Part shown: positions 17,250-27,127 of the stretch, piece after piece
How positions within the stretch are numbered: position 1 is the first letter of the stretch
Layout of the letters: the number at the start of each line of letters is the position of its first letter
Source: Stappia stellulata DSM 5886
Lineage (GTDB): Bacteria > Pseudomonadota > Alphaproteobacteria > Rhizobiales > Stappiaceae
Assembly (NCBI RefSeq): GCF_000423705.1
Contig: NZ_KE384083.1
Span: forward strand, 558,001 to 622,000
Direction: 5' to 3'
DNA: 64,000 nt
The notes under the pieces: generated by a model
Told to the model about the DNA's origin: nothing
The model's input: the letters and a program-made list of their open reading frames with translations, nothing else
Database searches by the model: none
Position numbers and translations under genes: made by a program

Positions 17250-18610
17250 GCGACGGGGTCCGGTATCTGTTTTTTCTTGGGGTCGGGAACGGCTTTCAGG
17301 AGCCGGGTCACGCTGGAGGCCGCGGCGACCGCACCGGTGGCCGCGAAAGCTTCGTGGTTCTTCTCGATATCGCCGAGGCTGTAAAGGTAGTTGACCATCA
17401 CCCCGTAGGACTGATGACGGCCGGAGGCGGACGGATTGGCATTCCAGTTGATGCGTTCCAGCCGCGCCCCGTTTCCAAGATGAAACCGGGCAACAGGGTC
17501 GAGCGGCCGCGTCCCCTTCGCCTTCTCACGCATCAGATAATGCGCACACACGGCCTTTAACGGCTCTTTCAAAGGTTCCGGCGGTTCGTTCTCGCCAACG
17601 AGCGCCAGGGCTTCGCCCTTTTCGCCGGCCAGCACATCGGCAACGACGCTTCCCGCCTCCTGTGCCGCCTGCTCCACATAGGCGCGCAAGCCCGGAACCG
17701 GCGAAAGCGTCACGAAGGTCTTCAGATTGGGAAGGTCCCGGCGCAGCTCCTCCACCACCTGCTTGATCAGGAAATTGCCGAAGGAAATGCCGCGCAGGCC
17801 CTTCTGGCAGTTGGAAATGGAATAGAACACGGCGGTGTTGGCCTCGTCCGCCGTCAGTTCCGCGCGGCCCTCCGCGAGGATGGGCGGGATGGCATCCGGG
17901 ATCTCGCGAGTCAGCGCGACCTCGACGAAAATCAGCGGATCGTCCACCAGAGCGGGATGAAAAAAGGCATAGAGACGGCGATCCGGCAGGTCGATCCGCC
18001 GGCGCAAGTCGTCCCAGTCGCGAATTTCGTGAACCGCCTCGTAGCGGATGATCCGTTCGAGGATCACCGCCGGCGTCGACCAGTCAATGCGCTGCATGAC
18101 CAGGAAGCCGCGGTTGAACCAGGAAGAAAACAGATGCTCGAAATCACGGTCGACCTCGCGCAGCTCCGGATGATCTCGGAGGCAGGCGATCAGATCCTTG
18201 CGCATCTTCACAAGGGCCGATGTTCCTCCAGGGGCGAGATTCGTTCGCCGTACGAGTTCCTGGCGACGAGGCTCGGTTGCGGCATGCAGGCCCTGCAGAA
18301 GGGTTTCATCGTCGGGCGCCTGCAGCACCGCGCTCGCGGCCTCGGCAACGCGGGCACGATCCGCACCGAAGCGGGTGTGAAGCTCCTGAAAGAACGCCAG
18401 GCGCTCCTCCGGCGACAGATCCGCATAGCTGTTGAGCAAATCGCGTGCGAGCGCGACACCCGACGCCTCGCCACGACCGGAAAGCAACGCCTCGCACAGG
18501 TCTCCCAGCGCACGGCCGCTCGATACGCGCTCGCGTTTCCGATCCAGCAAGTGCCGCCCCTGCTCGGCAATGGATCCAAGCAGGTCATTGAAAAAACTGC
18601 TGCTGTTCAT
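17246..18610 (-). CDS. matA: Malonyl-CoA decarboxylase
   Basis: 454 aa, the usual length. MatA decarboxylates malonyl-CoA to acetyl-CoA. Landmarks: helical N-terminal domain (to ~170) and a GNAT-like catalytic domain with FFHPALVDDPLIFVEVALTR, the AVFYSISNCQKGLRGISFGN segment and FVTLSPVPGLRAYV; the conserved Ser/His region ends with LDPVARFHLGNGARLERINW and the family-typical SYGVMVNYLY. The start (MNSSSFFNDLL) overlaps the upstream TRAP large subunit by ATGA, and the stop overlaps matB the same way, so the three proteins are translationally coupled. Confidence 0.95.
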   Translation of the reverse strand: MNSSSFFNDLLGSIAEQGRHLLDRKRERVSSGRALGDLCEALLSGRGEASGVALARDLLNSYADLSPEERLAFFQELHTRFGADRARVAEAASAVLQAPDDETLLQGLHAATEPRRQELVRRTNLAPGGTSALVKMRKDLIACLRDHPELREVDRDFEHLFSSWFNRGFLVMQRIDWSTPAVILERIIRYEAVHEIRDWDDLRRRIDLPDRRLYAFFHPALVDDPLIFVEVALTREIPDAIPPILAEGRAELTADEANTAVFYSISNCQKGLRGISFGNFLIKQVVEELRRDLPNLKTFVTLSPVPGLRAYVEQAAQEAGSVVADVLAGEKGEALALVGENEPPEPLKEPLKAVCAHYLMREKAKGTRPLDPVARFHLGNGARLERINWNANPSASGRHQSYGVMVNYLYSLGDIEKNHEAFAATGAVAAASSVTRLLKAVPDPKKKQIPDPVA

Positions 18611-19923
18611 CTGCCAGGTCCCATCAATGTGTCGGGAAGCCAGAGCGCGATCCCGGGCATCAGGCAGAGCAGCACGATGCCCGCGACCATGCATCCGACA
18701 TAGGGCAACGACCCGCGCAAGATCTCGCCAAGCGTGATGTTCGGCGCGATGCCGTTGATCACATACAAGTTGAGACCGACGGGCGGCGTTATCAAGCCGA
18801 TTTCCATGTTGATGGTGAGAACGACGGCAAACCAGTAGGGATCGAAGCCGGCCTGGATGATGATCGGCAGCAGGATCGGCGCGGTCATAAGGATCACGGC
18901 GACCGGCGGCAGGAAAAAGCCGGCGAACAGCAGGAACATGTTGATGATCGCCATCAGCACCCACCGGTTGACGTCGAGCGCGGCGATCCATTCGGCAATC
19001 GTCTGGGTGATGAAGAGCGAGGACAGCGCGAAGGAGAAAAGTTCGGACGCGCCGATGATCATCATGATCATCACGCTTTCCTTCAGCGTGTCGCGAAACA
19101 GCTGGCTGTAGAGCGTGAGTTTCCACAGCCGGTAAATCACGGCGACGAAAACGAGACACATCACCGCGCCGACGCCGGCAGCCTCCGAGGGCGTTGCGAT
19201 GCCGCCGTAAAGCACGAACAGGATTCCGACGATAATCCCGAGAAACGGCAGGACGCGCGGCAGAATGGCGAAGCGCTCGCGCATCGAGAAGCGCCGACCC
19301 AGCATGTCCAGGCCGATCCCCCGGCGATGGCAGTCGAAGATCGTCCAGGCCATGAACAGCGTGGTCAGCATTGCGCCGGGCAAAAGGCCGGCGAGGAACA
19401 GCCGTCCGATCGAGGTCTCCGTCGCGATGCCATAGACGATCATGGTGATCGACGGGGGAATGAGGATGCCGAGCGTTCCGCCGGCCGCGATCGATCCGGC
19501 CGCGATCTCGTTTGGGTAGCCCCGCTTGGTCATCTCCGGGATGCCCATTTTTCCGATGGCGGCGCAGGTGGCCGGCGAGGAGCCGGACAGGGCCGCGAAA
19601 ATCGAGCAGGCGCCGAGGTTCGACAGGACCAGTCCGCCGGGCACCCGGTTCAGCCAGCGGTCGAGCGCCTCGTAGAGGTCCTTGCCTGCGGGCGAGGAGG
19701 CAACCGCCGCTCCCATCAGGATGAACATCGGGATCGAGACGAGGCCGAAAGAAGCCAGTCCACCGAAAAAGGTCTCCCCGAGAATGCCGAGCGAGCCCCA
19801 GCCGTCTGCCAGGATCAATGCGGCGATGGAGACGAAGCCGAGGGCGAAGGCAATCGGCATGCCGAGCGCCAGCAGTCCCAGGAGAACGGCGAGCACGCCT
19901 GCCGCCCAGATCATCGGGGTCAT
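18607..19923 (-). CDS. matM: TRAP transporter large permease (DctM type), malonate
   Basis: 438 aa with about 12 membrane helices. DctM-type subunits are the sodium-coupled transport channel of TRAP importers. Characteristic segments are FVSIPMFILMGAAV-like (LVSIPMFILMGAAVASSPAG), SIFAALSGSSPATCAAIGKM, GTLGILIPPSITMIVYGIAT and the C-terminal NMEIGLITPPVGLNLYVI. The operon context (divergent matR, followed by decarboxylase and malonyl-CoA synthetase) assigns malonate as substrate; similar TRAP malonate systems (MatPQM) are described from Sinorhizobium. It overlaps matQ and matA by 4 bp each. Confidence 0.92.
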   Translation of the reverse strand: MTPMIWAAGVLAVLLGLLALGMPIAFALGFVSIAALILADGWGSLGILGETFFGGLASFGLVSIPMFILMGAAVASSPAGKDLYEALDRWLNRVPGGLVLSNLGACSIFAALSGSSPATCAAIGKMGIPEMTKRGYPNEIAAGSIAAGGTLGILIPPSITMIVYGIATETSIGRLFLAGLLPGAMLTTLFMAWTIFDCHRRGIGLDMLGRRFSMRERFAILPRVLPFLGIIVGILFVLYGGIATPSEAAGVGAVMCLVFVAVIYRLWKLTLYSQLFRDTLKESVMIMMIIGASELFSFALSSLFITQTIAEWIAALDVNRWVLMAIINMFLLFAGFFLPPVAVILMTAPILLPIIIQAGFDPYWFAVVLTINMEIGLITPPVGLNLYVINGIAPNITLGEILRGSLPYVGCMVAGIVLLCLMPGIALWLPDTLMGPGR

Positions 19924-20405
19924 GTCGCGTCTCCGTAGATCTTCATGATTTCGGCGATGTATTGCAGCACCAGCAGGCCGATGCCGACCGGAAGGGGCAG
20001 CAGCGGGATCCACAACGGAATGCGCCAGACCGAATCCGTCGTCCAGCCGTAGCTCCAGGCCTCGTGAAAGTAGGTCCAGCCGGACCAGGCGAGCAGCGCG
20101 CAAAAAGCGATCCCGAACAGGCCGGCGACCGTCTGCATGGCGCGGCGCACCGGCGGCGAGGCGCGCAGCTGCAACAAGTCGACGTTCACGTGGCCCTTGT
20201 GCAGCAGGACATAGGGCGATCCGAGGAACGTCGCGGCAACGAGCGCGTAGATCACATATTCGGTCTGCCAGATGGTCGAGCCGTTCAGGACATATCGAAC
20301 GAACACCATGTGACACACCACCAGCGCAGCGGAGCCCGTCAGGGCCATCGCGACAACGCCGAGCATCCGCGACAGGGCTGAAACCGCATAGATATAGAGT
20401 GACAT
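19920..20405 (-). CDS. matQ: TRAP transporter small permease (DctQ type), malonate
   Basis: 161 aa with four membrane helices. DctQ subunits join the substrate-binding protein to the large permease. The sequence YIYAVSALSRMLGVVAMALTG, VFVRYVLNGSTIWQTEYVIY and the HKGHVNVDLL motif are family hallmarks. It starts MSLYIY at 20405, and its stop overlaps the start of matM (ATGA). Upstream is a 180-bp space containing hairpins, separating it from the substrate-binding gene. Confidence 0.92.
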   Translation of the reverse strand: MSLYIYAVSALSRMLGVVAMALTGSAALVVCHMVFVRYVLNGSTIWQTEYVIYALVAATFLGSPYVLLHKGHVNVDLLQLRASPPVRRAMQTVAGLFGIAFCALLAWSGWTYFHEAWSYGWTTDSVWRIPLWIPLLPLPVGIGLLVLQYIAEIMKIYGDAT

Positions 20406-20507
20406 TGCCTGATACTTCCGGAATTTGCCGGCCGGCCGGACGGCACGCGTTCGCCGGCGCAAAAACTGCGCGAATTGCGCGAGCCGGCCATTGGAACCAC
20501 ATTTGCG

Positions 20508-20564
20508 GGACAGGCCGTCCCCGGGCCGGACGGCGGGCACGACTGCCGGCGCGCATGACGCGCC
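20508..20564 (-). terminator. Intercistronic hairpins between matP and matQ
   Basis: Just past the matP stop are two stems: GGCGCG (20548-20553) with CGCGCC (20559-20564), loop CATGA, and a GGGAC/GTCCC stem near 20508-20523. No U-tract follows. Such hairpins after the binding-protein gene commonly slow 3'-5' decay or partly terminate, giving more binding protein than membrane subunits. The remainder of the 180-bp interval is GC-rich without an ORF. Confidence 0.4.
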
Positions 20565-20585
20565 AGCGGCCGTTCGCTCAAACCG

Positions 20586-21590
20586 TCAATCGACGGCGAG
20601 CGCCTTGGCGATCAGTTCGTCGCCACCCGGAACGTTTTCGGAGAACATCTTGTAGGACGTGTCCTTGGCAATCGTGAGCCAGGCGTCATAGTCTTCCGGC
20701 GACATTTCAACGATCTCCACCCCGGCATCCTTGTAGGCCTGCACGAGCCTGGCATCGAGCCCCTTCGCCTCACCGACGAAATACTCCTGCGCAACCTTGC
20801 CGGCGGCCATCAGAGCATCCTTTTGCGCCTGATTGAGCTTGTCCCAGCTGCGCTTGGACATCAGGATAGGCTCGTACATGAACCAAAGCGCATTCGCGCC
20901 CGGTGCCGTCAGGCAGGTCACCTGCTCGTAGATCCGATAGGACACGAAGGACCCCGACGAGGTGTTGGCCGCATCGAGCACGCCGGTCTGCAGCGCGGTG
21001 TAGATCTCCGACGAGGGCATGGACGCAATCGAGGCGCCGGCGCCGACCAGCATCTGCTCGAACGCCGGCCCGGCCGCGCGCGTCACCTGTCCTTCCATCG
21101 TCTCGGGCGAGGTGATGCAGCGCTCCTTGGAGGCGAACCCGCCGGCGAGCCAGGCGTCCGCGATCACCACGACGCCGGCGTCATTGATGATCTTCTTGAT
21201 GTCCTCCATGAACGCGGAATCGTTGAGGCGCGTGGCCCGGTCATGGTTGCGCACCAGGCCGGGCATCAGGGTCGCGGAAAACTGCGGATGGCGACCGGAT
21301 GCATAATCGAGCGGGAAAGCCGAAATATCGAGCTGCCCCTTGGTCATCGCGCCCCATTGCTCGCGGGCCTTGAACAGCGACTGGCCGGGATAGACCTTGA
21401 TTTCGACGCCGACATCGGCTTCGGCGACCTCGCGTGCGAGAATCTGGACCATCTCGTCGCGCACGTCGCCCTTGCCGCCCGGCCACTGGTGCGAGGCCTT
21501 GAGAACCACATCTGCCGCATGCGCGGCCGGCATGGCGAGCGCCATGGCCGTCGTCAGGCCAAGCGCGGCCCTTGCAAGTGTCTTGAACAT
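20586..21590 (-). CDS. matP: TRAP transporter substrate-binding protein (DctP type), malonate
   Basis: 334 aa. Signal peptide MFKTLARAALGLTTAMALAMPAAHA, mature start ADVVLKASHQWPGG. DctP signatures include VGVEIKVYPGQSLFKAREQW, the MTKGQLDISAFPLDYASG strand, and a DAANTSSGSFVSYRIYEQ region near the substrate carboxylate site; the Arg of the VTRAAGPAF segment is the likely salt-bridge residue common to the family. First gene of the leftward matPQMAB operon. A GGAGGAAGAC ribosome binding site precedes the ATG. Malonate specificity is inferred from the operon. Confidence 0.92.
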   Translation of the reverse strand: MFKTLARAALGLTTAMALAMPAAHAADVVLKASHQWPGGKGDVRDEMVQILAREVAEADVGVEIKVYPGQSLFKAREQWGAMTKGQLDISAFPLDYASGRHPQFSATLMPGLVRNHDRATRLNDSAFMEDIKKIINDAGVVVIADAWLAGGFASKERCITSPETMEGQVTRAAGPAFEQMLVGAGASIASMPSSEIYTALQTGVLDAANTSSGSFVSYRIYEQVTCLTAPGANALWFMYEPILMSKRSWDKLNQAQKDALMAAGKVAQEYFVGEAKGLDARLVQAYKDAGVEIVEMSPEDYDAWLTIAKDTSYKMFSENVPGGDELIAKALAVD

Positions 21591-21728
21591 GTCTTCCTCC
21601 CATACGCCGTCGACACGCGTTGATGCCGTCGGGTCTGTTCTCTTTGAACGCCAGGAACGCCGGCCTCCTCCGGGTCCCTCACGCCATCCTGCAAGGCAAG
21701 CATCGCGGTGCATCCAAGTCAACGCTTT

Positions 21729-21738
21729 TTGTATACAA
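21729..21738. promoter_or_regulatory. Probable MatR operator
   Basis: TTGTATACAA is a perfect 10-bp palindrome centrally placed in the 176-bp divergent space between matP and matR, 29 bp before the matR start. GntR/FCD regulators bind such short palindromes, and a TGTATACA core is what I recall for MatR of rhizobia. Binding here would control both directions, released by malonate or malonyl-CoA. Confidence 0.7.
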
Positions 21739-21766
21739 TTGACGATCCCTTGAATATCATCGTGCC

Positions 21767-22468
21767 ATGACAGACGTAGCTTCCCCTTCGAGATCGGCCG
21801 GACGAACCGCAAATGCCCTGCGCGAGGCGCTGGAAGACGATATCGCCGTCGGCCTCTATCCGCCGGGCACGCGGCTGGACGAAGTCTCCCTGGCAAGACG
21901 GTTTTCCGTCTCGCGCACGCCCATCCGGGAGGCCCTGATCGAGCTGTCCGCTTCCGGCCTTGTCGAAATCCGCCCGCGCCGAGGCGCCTTCGTGCGCGAG
22001 ATCGGCATTCCGCGCCTGATCGAGATGTTCGAGGTGATGGCGGAACTGGAGGCGATGTGCGCAAGGCTCGCAGCAAGACGCATGGATGCGACAGAGTGCG
22101 CGACCCTTCTGGATGCGCATGCGCGCTGCAGCGCCGCCGCAAGAGCTGGCGATCCGGATGCCTATTACATCGCCAACGAAGCGTTCCACGATGCGATCTA
22201 CGAGGGGAGCGGCAACGGCTTTCTGGCCGAGCAGGCACGCGAACTCAAGAACCGGCTGAAGCCGTACCGCCGGCTTCAGCTTCGCGTGCGCAATCGGGTG
22301 GGGAACTCACTGGCCGAGCATCAGGCGCTGGTCGATGCGATCCAGTCGGGCGATGCCGATGCGGCCGCGCATGTGCTGCGCTCGCATATCCTGATCCAGG
22401 GCGAGCGCTTCAACGATTTCGTCGCCTCGTTGGCCGCGGCGGAAAAGACCCGTCGCGCGCGAGGGTGA
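21767..22468 (+). CDS. matR: GntR-family regulator of malonate metabolism (FCD domain)
   Basis: 233 aa. N-terminal winged helix (~10-80) with the GntR signature GLYPPGTRLDEVSLARRFSV, then SRTPIREALIELSASGLVEI and RRGAFVREI; C-terminal FCD effector domain (~90-225) with helical segments and potential metal ligands (NEAFHDAIYEGSGN, HQALVDAIQSGD, RSHI). It is divergent from matPQMAB, the standard MatR position. The TTGTATACAA palindrome lies just upstream, so autoregulation is likely. A weak ribosome binding site precedes the ATG. Confidence 0.9.
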   Translation: MTDVASPSRSAGRTANALREALEDDIAVGLYPPGTRLDEVSLARRFSVSRTPIREALIELSASGLVEIRPRRGAFVREIGIPRLIEMFEVMAELEAMCARLAARRMDATECATLLDAHARCSAAARAGDPDAYYIANEAFHDAIYEGSGNGFLAEQARELKNRLKPYRRLQLRVRNRVGNSLAEHQALVDAIQSGDADAAAHVLRSHILIQGERFNDFVASLAAAEKTRRARG

Positions 22469-22486
22469 TTGCAGCCGGTCGCCACG

Positions 22487-23212
22487 TCAGCCGGTCTTCG
22501 GCGCCTTGGAAAGCACGACGACCTTGGTGTGGGTCGGCACGCGCTTGAAGAGGTCCATGATGTCCTGGTTCCACATGCGGATGCAGCCCGCGGACACGTT
22601 TCGACCGATGCTCTCGGGCTTCTTGGTGCCGTGGATGCGATAGAGCGTGTCGACGCTGCCTTGCCACAGGTCCAGTGCGCGCGCTCCGAGCGGATTGCGC
22701 GGCCCGCGCGGATAACCGTCCTTCCAGTATTTCTCCAGCGCCGGGTTGCGCGCGATCATGTCCCGTGGAGGGCGCCAGATCGGCCACACGCGCTTCACGC
22801 GCACCTTGGCATCGCCGCTCCAGGCAAAGCCCGCACGACCGACACCAATGCCGTAGCGCAGGGCCTTCCCGCCTGGCAGGGTCCAGTAGAGAAAATTGGA
22901 GTAAGGATCGACGACGATGGTCCCCGGACGTTCGCGCGTGTCGTAGTCGATGACCTGGCGCCAGTACTTTCTGTCGAATTTCTTGTAGGCGATCGCCGGA
23001 ACCTTGAAGTCGTAATCCGTCGTCGCCGCATAGGCGGAGGCGTAGTCGAAATCCTCGCCCGGCAGATCCGGTTGATTGTGCAGGCCGACGGTCGCGACAC
23101 CGCCGCTCGTCTGACAGGCAGCCAGCACAAGCGGCGCACCCAGCACGAGCGAACGGCGCGAGATGAGCAAACCCGAATCCCGCTGCGCCTTGTCCGGTCC
23201 GGTCGACACCAT
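22487..23212 (-). CDS. L,D-transpeptidase (YkuD domain) lipoprotein
   Basis: 241 aa. Tat-like or Sec signal with SRRSLVLGAPLVLAACQT, a lipobox whose Cys would be lipidated. The YkuD catalytic domain occupies ~90-235 with IVVDPYSNFLYWTLPGGKAL, then IHGTKKPESIG and the catalytic SAGCIRMWNQDIMDLF (His, Ser and Cys conserved). L,D-transpeptidases make 3-3 cross-links in peptidoglycan or attach proteins to it. Start chosen at 23212 because GGAG sits 6 bp upstream. It is monocistronic and convergent with matR. Confidence 0.92.
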   Translation of the reverse strand: MVSTGPDKAQRDSGLLISRRSLVLGAPLVLAACQTSGGVATVGLHNQPDLPGEDFDYASAYAATTDYDFKVPAIAYKKFDRKYWRQVIDYDTRERPGTIVVDPYSNFLYWTLPGGKALRYGIGVGRAGFAWSGDAKVRVKRVWPIWRPPRDMIARNPALEKYWKDGYPRGPRNPLGARALDLWQGSVDTLYRIHGTKKPESIGRNVSAGCIRMWNQDIMDLFKRVPTHTKVVVLSKAPKTG

Positions 23213-23294
23213 GCCTATCTCCAAACATTCCAAATGTTGAACTGATGGTCTTGTACCCGATTGCAAGTCGGGATGCGAGTGCCGAAAAATGCGC

Positions 23295-24920
<1,626 letters not shown>

Positions 24921-24921
24921 T

Positions 24922-26043
24922 TCAGCGATCCTTCGGGTCGAGCGCATCGCGCAGGCCGTCGCCGATGAAATTCAGCGCAAACAGCGTCGTCGTCAGGAAA
25001 ATCGCGGGAAACAGCAGCATCGTCGGATTGCCCTCGATGTCGCGCGCGCCTTCGGAAATCAGCACGCCCCAACTGGTCATCGGCTCTTGAACGCCAAGAC
25101 CGAGGAACGACAGGAAGCTTTCCAGCAGGATCACGCGGGGCACCAGCAGCGTCATGTAGATCACCACCGGGCCGGTGAGATTGGGAATGATGTGACGGCG
25201 CAGGATGCCGACGTTCTCCACGCCCAGCGCCTCTGCCGCCTGAATGAACTCCTGACGTTTCAGGCTGAGGGTCTGTCCGCGCACGATCCGGGCCATGTCG
25301 AGCCATTCCACCGCGCCGACGGCGATGAACATCAGCACGAAATTGCGTCCGAAAAACACGACCAGCAGGATCACGAAGAAGATGAAGGGCAACGAATAGA
25401 GAATATCGACGACGCGCATCATCACAAGGTCGACGCGGCCGCCGAGATACCCCGACACCGCGCCATAGGTGACGCCGATCACGATGGCGACCACGGTCGC
25501 GAGCAGACCGATGGTCAGCGAGATCCGCCCGGCGATCAACGTGCGCGTCAGCAGATCGCGCCCGGTGGCGTCAGTCCCGAAAAGGAAGGTGAAGCGCTCG
25601 ATGTCCGCGACGATAAGGCCGTTGCGTCCGTCATCCGCCACCCCCTCCAGCCGGGCGCCGGAGAAAATGTCCACACGGTCGACATAACGCACGATGCGGG
25701 GATCGAGCTCACGTGACGAGGACACCGGAATGCGCACGCTGTCCCCGATGATCTCGACAGGCTCGCCGACATCCACGCGCGCCCGCTTCAGCGCGTCGCG
25801 CGCGGCGGGCGCAATCGCATCGGCCTTTGGATAGGGCGAGAGGCTGGGACCGACCTTCACATAGGAGCGATAAACCTGATCGTAGCCATGGCCGGTCAGA
25901 TACGGGCCGACGAGACACATGAGCGCCATGAGCACGAGAAAAACCAGGCTTGCCATCGCCGCGCGATTGCGGCGCAGGCGGGCGAGGCCGTCCTGCCACA
26001 GCGACCGGCCCTCCACGGGCCTCGACTGGGTAACTGCTGTCAT
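24922..26043 (-). CDS. Oligopeptide ABC transporter permease, OppC/YejE type
   Basis: 373 aa. One N-terminal membrane helix (MASLVFLVLMALMCLVGPYL), a large periplasmic segment of ~115 residues (longer than in typical DppC), then the BPD_transp core of five helices from FTFLFGTDATGRDLLTRTLI. The EAA-type loop is EFIQAAEALGVENVGILRRH, and the end LFALNFIGDGLRDALDP is the family hallmark. It lies 3 bp after the OppB-type gene and 1 bp before the ATPase gene, so all are one operon. Confidence 0.92.
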   Translation of the reverse strand: MTAVTQSRPVEGRSLWQDGLARLRRNRAAMASLVFLVLMALMCLVGPYLTGHGYDQVYRSYVKVGPSLSPYPKADAIAPAARDALKRARVDVGEPVEIIGDSVRIPVSSSRELDPRIVRYVDRVDIFSGARLEGVADDGRNGLIVADIERFTFLFGTDATGRDLLTRTLIAGRISLTIGLLATVVAIVIGVTYGAVSGYLGGRVDLVMMRVVDILYSLPFIFFVILLVVFFGRNFVLMFIAVGAVEWLDMARIVRGQTLSLKRQEFIQAAEALGVENVGILRRHIIPNLTGPVVIYMTLLVPRVILLESFLSFLGLGVQEPMTSWGVLISEGARDIEGNPTMLLFPAIFLTTTLFALNFIGDGLRDALDPKDR

Positions 26044-26046
26044 GAC

Positions 26047-26970
26047 CTATCCCAGACGCACGCGTGGATCGATCACCGCATAGAGCAGATCGACCATCAG
26101 ATTGAAGACGATGATGAAGATGGCGATCACGATCACCGTTCCCATCACCAGCGTGTAGTCGCGGTTGAGCGCGGCCTGGACGAAGTAGCGACCGACGCCG
26201 GGAATGCCGAAAATCGTTTCCACCACGACCGAGCCGGTCAGAAGCGCCGCAGCCGCCGGACCGGCATAGGACACGACCGGCAGGATCGCCGAGCGCAGTG
26301 CGTGCACGACGATCACGGTCCAGGGTTTCAGCCCGTAGGCGCGGGCCGTTCGGATGTGGTGTGAGCGCATCGCCTCGATCATGGCACCGCGCGTGAGCCG
26401 GGTGACGACCGCGATCTGCGGCAACGCCAGCGTGACGATCGGCAGGACCTTGTAGGACCACGCCCCGCCCCCCCAGCCGCCGGCGGGAAGCCAGCCGAGC
26501 CAGACGCCGAAGACCAGCGACAGAAGCGGCGCGATCACGAAGGTCGGAATGGTGATGCCAAGCGTTGCGAGCCCGACGATGCCGTAATCGGCCGGGCGGT
26601 TCTGGCGCAGCGCCGATGCGATGCCGAGCAACGTTCCCGCGATCAGCGCCAGCACGAGCGCCCCCGCCCCGATCTGGAGCGACACCGGCAAGCCGGAGGC
26701 GAAAAGCTCCGCCACCGAGAAGTCCCGATAGACGAAACTCGGGCCGAAATCCCCGCGCGCCAGATTGCCGAGGTAGTAGAGGTACTGTTCCCACAAGGGC
26801 TTATCGAGATGATAGATCCGGTTGAGGTTCTCCATCACCTTGGCTTCCAGCGGCCGTTCCAGATTGAACGGCCCCCCCGGCGCGACCCGGATCAGGAAGA
26901 AGGCGCCGGTAACGATCAGGAAAAGCGTCGGGATCGCCGTCAACAGACGGCGCGTGACATAACCGAACAT
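26047..26970 (-). CDS. Oligopeptide ABC transporter permease, OppB/YejB type
   Basis: 307 aa with six membrane helices. Start at 26970 (MFGYVTRRLLTAIPTLFLIV) follows GGAG and fits the usual ~306-aa length; an in-frame start 81 bp upstream would add a basic, low-conservation tail. Family landmarks are RVAPGGPFNLERPL, LARGDFGPSFVYRD, ALVLALIAGTLLGIASA and the EAA loop HIRTARAYGLKPWTVIVVHA, then ETIFGIPGVGRYFVQAALNRD. Second gene of the importer operon after the binding protein. Confidence 0.92.
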   Translation of the reverse strand: MFGYVTRRLLTAIPTLFLIVTGAFFLIRVAPGGPFNLERPLEAKVMENLNRIYHLDKPLWEQYLYYLGNLARGDFGPSFVYRDFSVAELFASGLPVSLQIGAGALVLALIAGTLLGIASALRQNRPADYGIVGLATLGITIPTFVIAPLLSLVFGVWLGWLPAGGWGGGAWSYKVLPIVTLALPQIAVVTRLTRGAMIEAMRSHHIRTARAYGLKPWTVIVVHALRSAILPVVSYAGPAAAALLTGSVVVETIFGIPGVGRYFVQAALNRDYTLVMGTVIVIAIFIIVFNLMVDLLYAVIDPRVRLG

Positions 26971-27127
26971 AAAAAGCGGGCTCCGCGTCCTTGTCGCCGA
27001 CCGTTGCGCGACCGAAACAGGCTGCACCATCGTGTGCGCGTTTGCCCGCACAAGGCACCCTGCGTGATCGCGACGAACGGATGGGCGGGAGGCGGAAGAG
27101 ATCCCGCCTCCCGCGTGGAAAGAGCGC

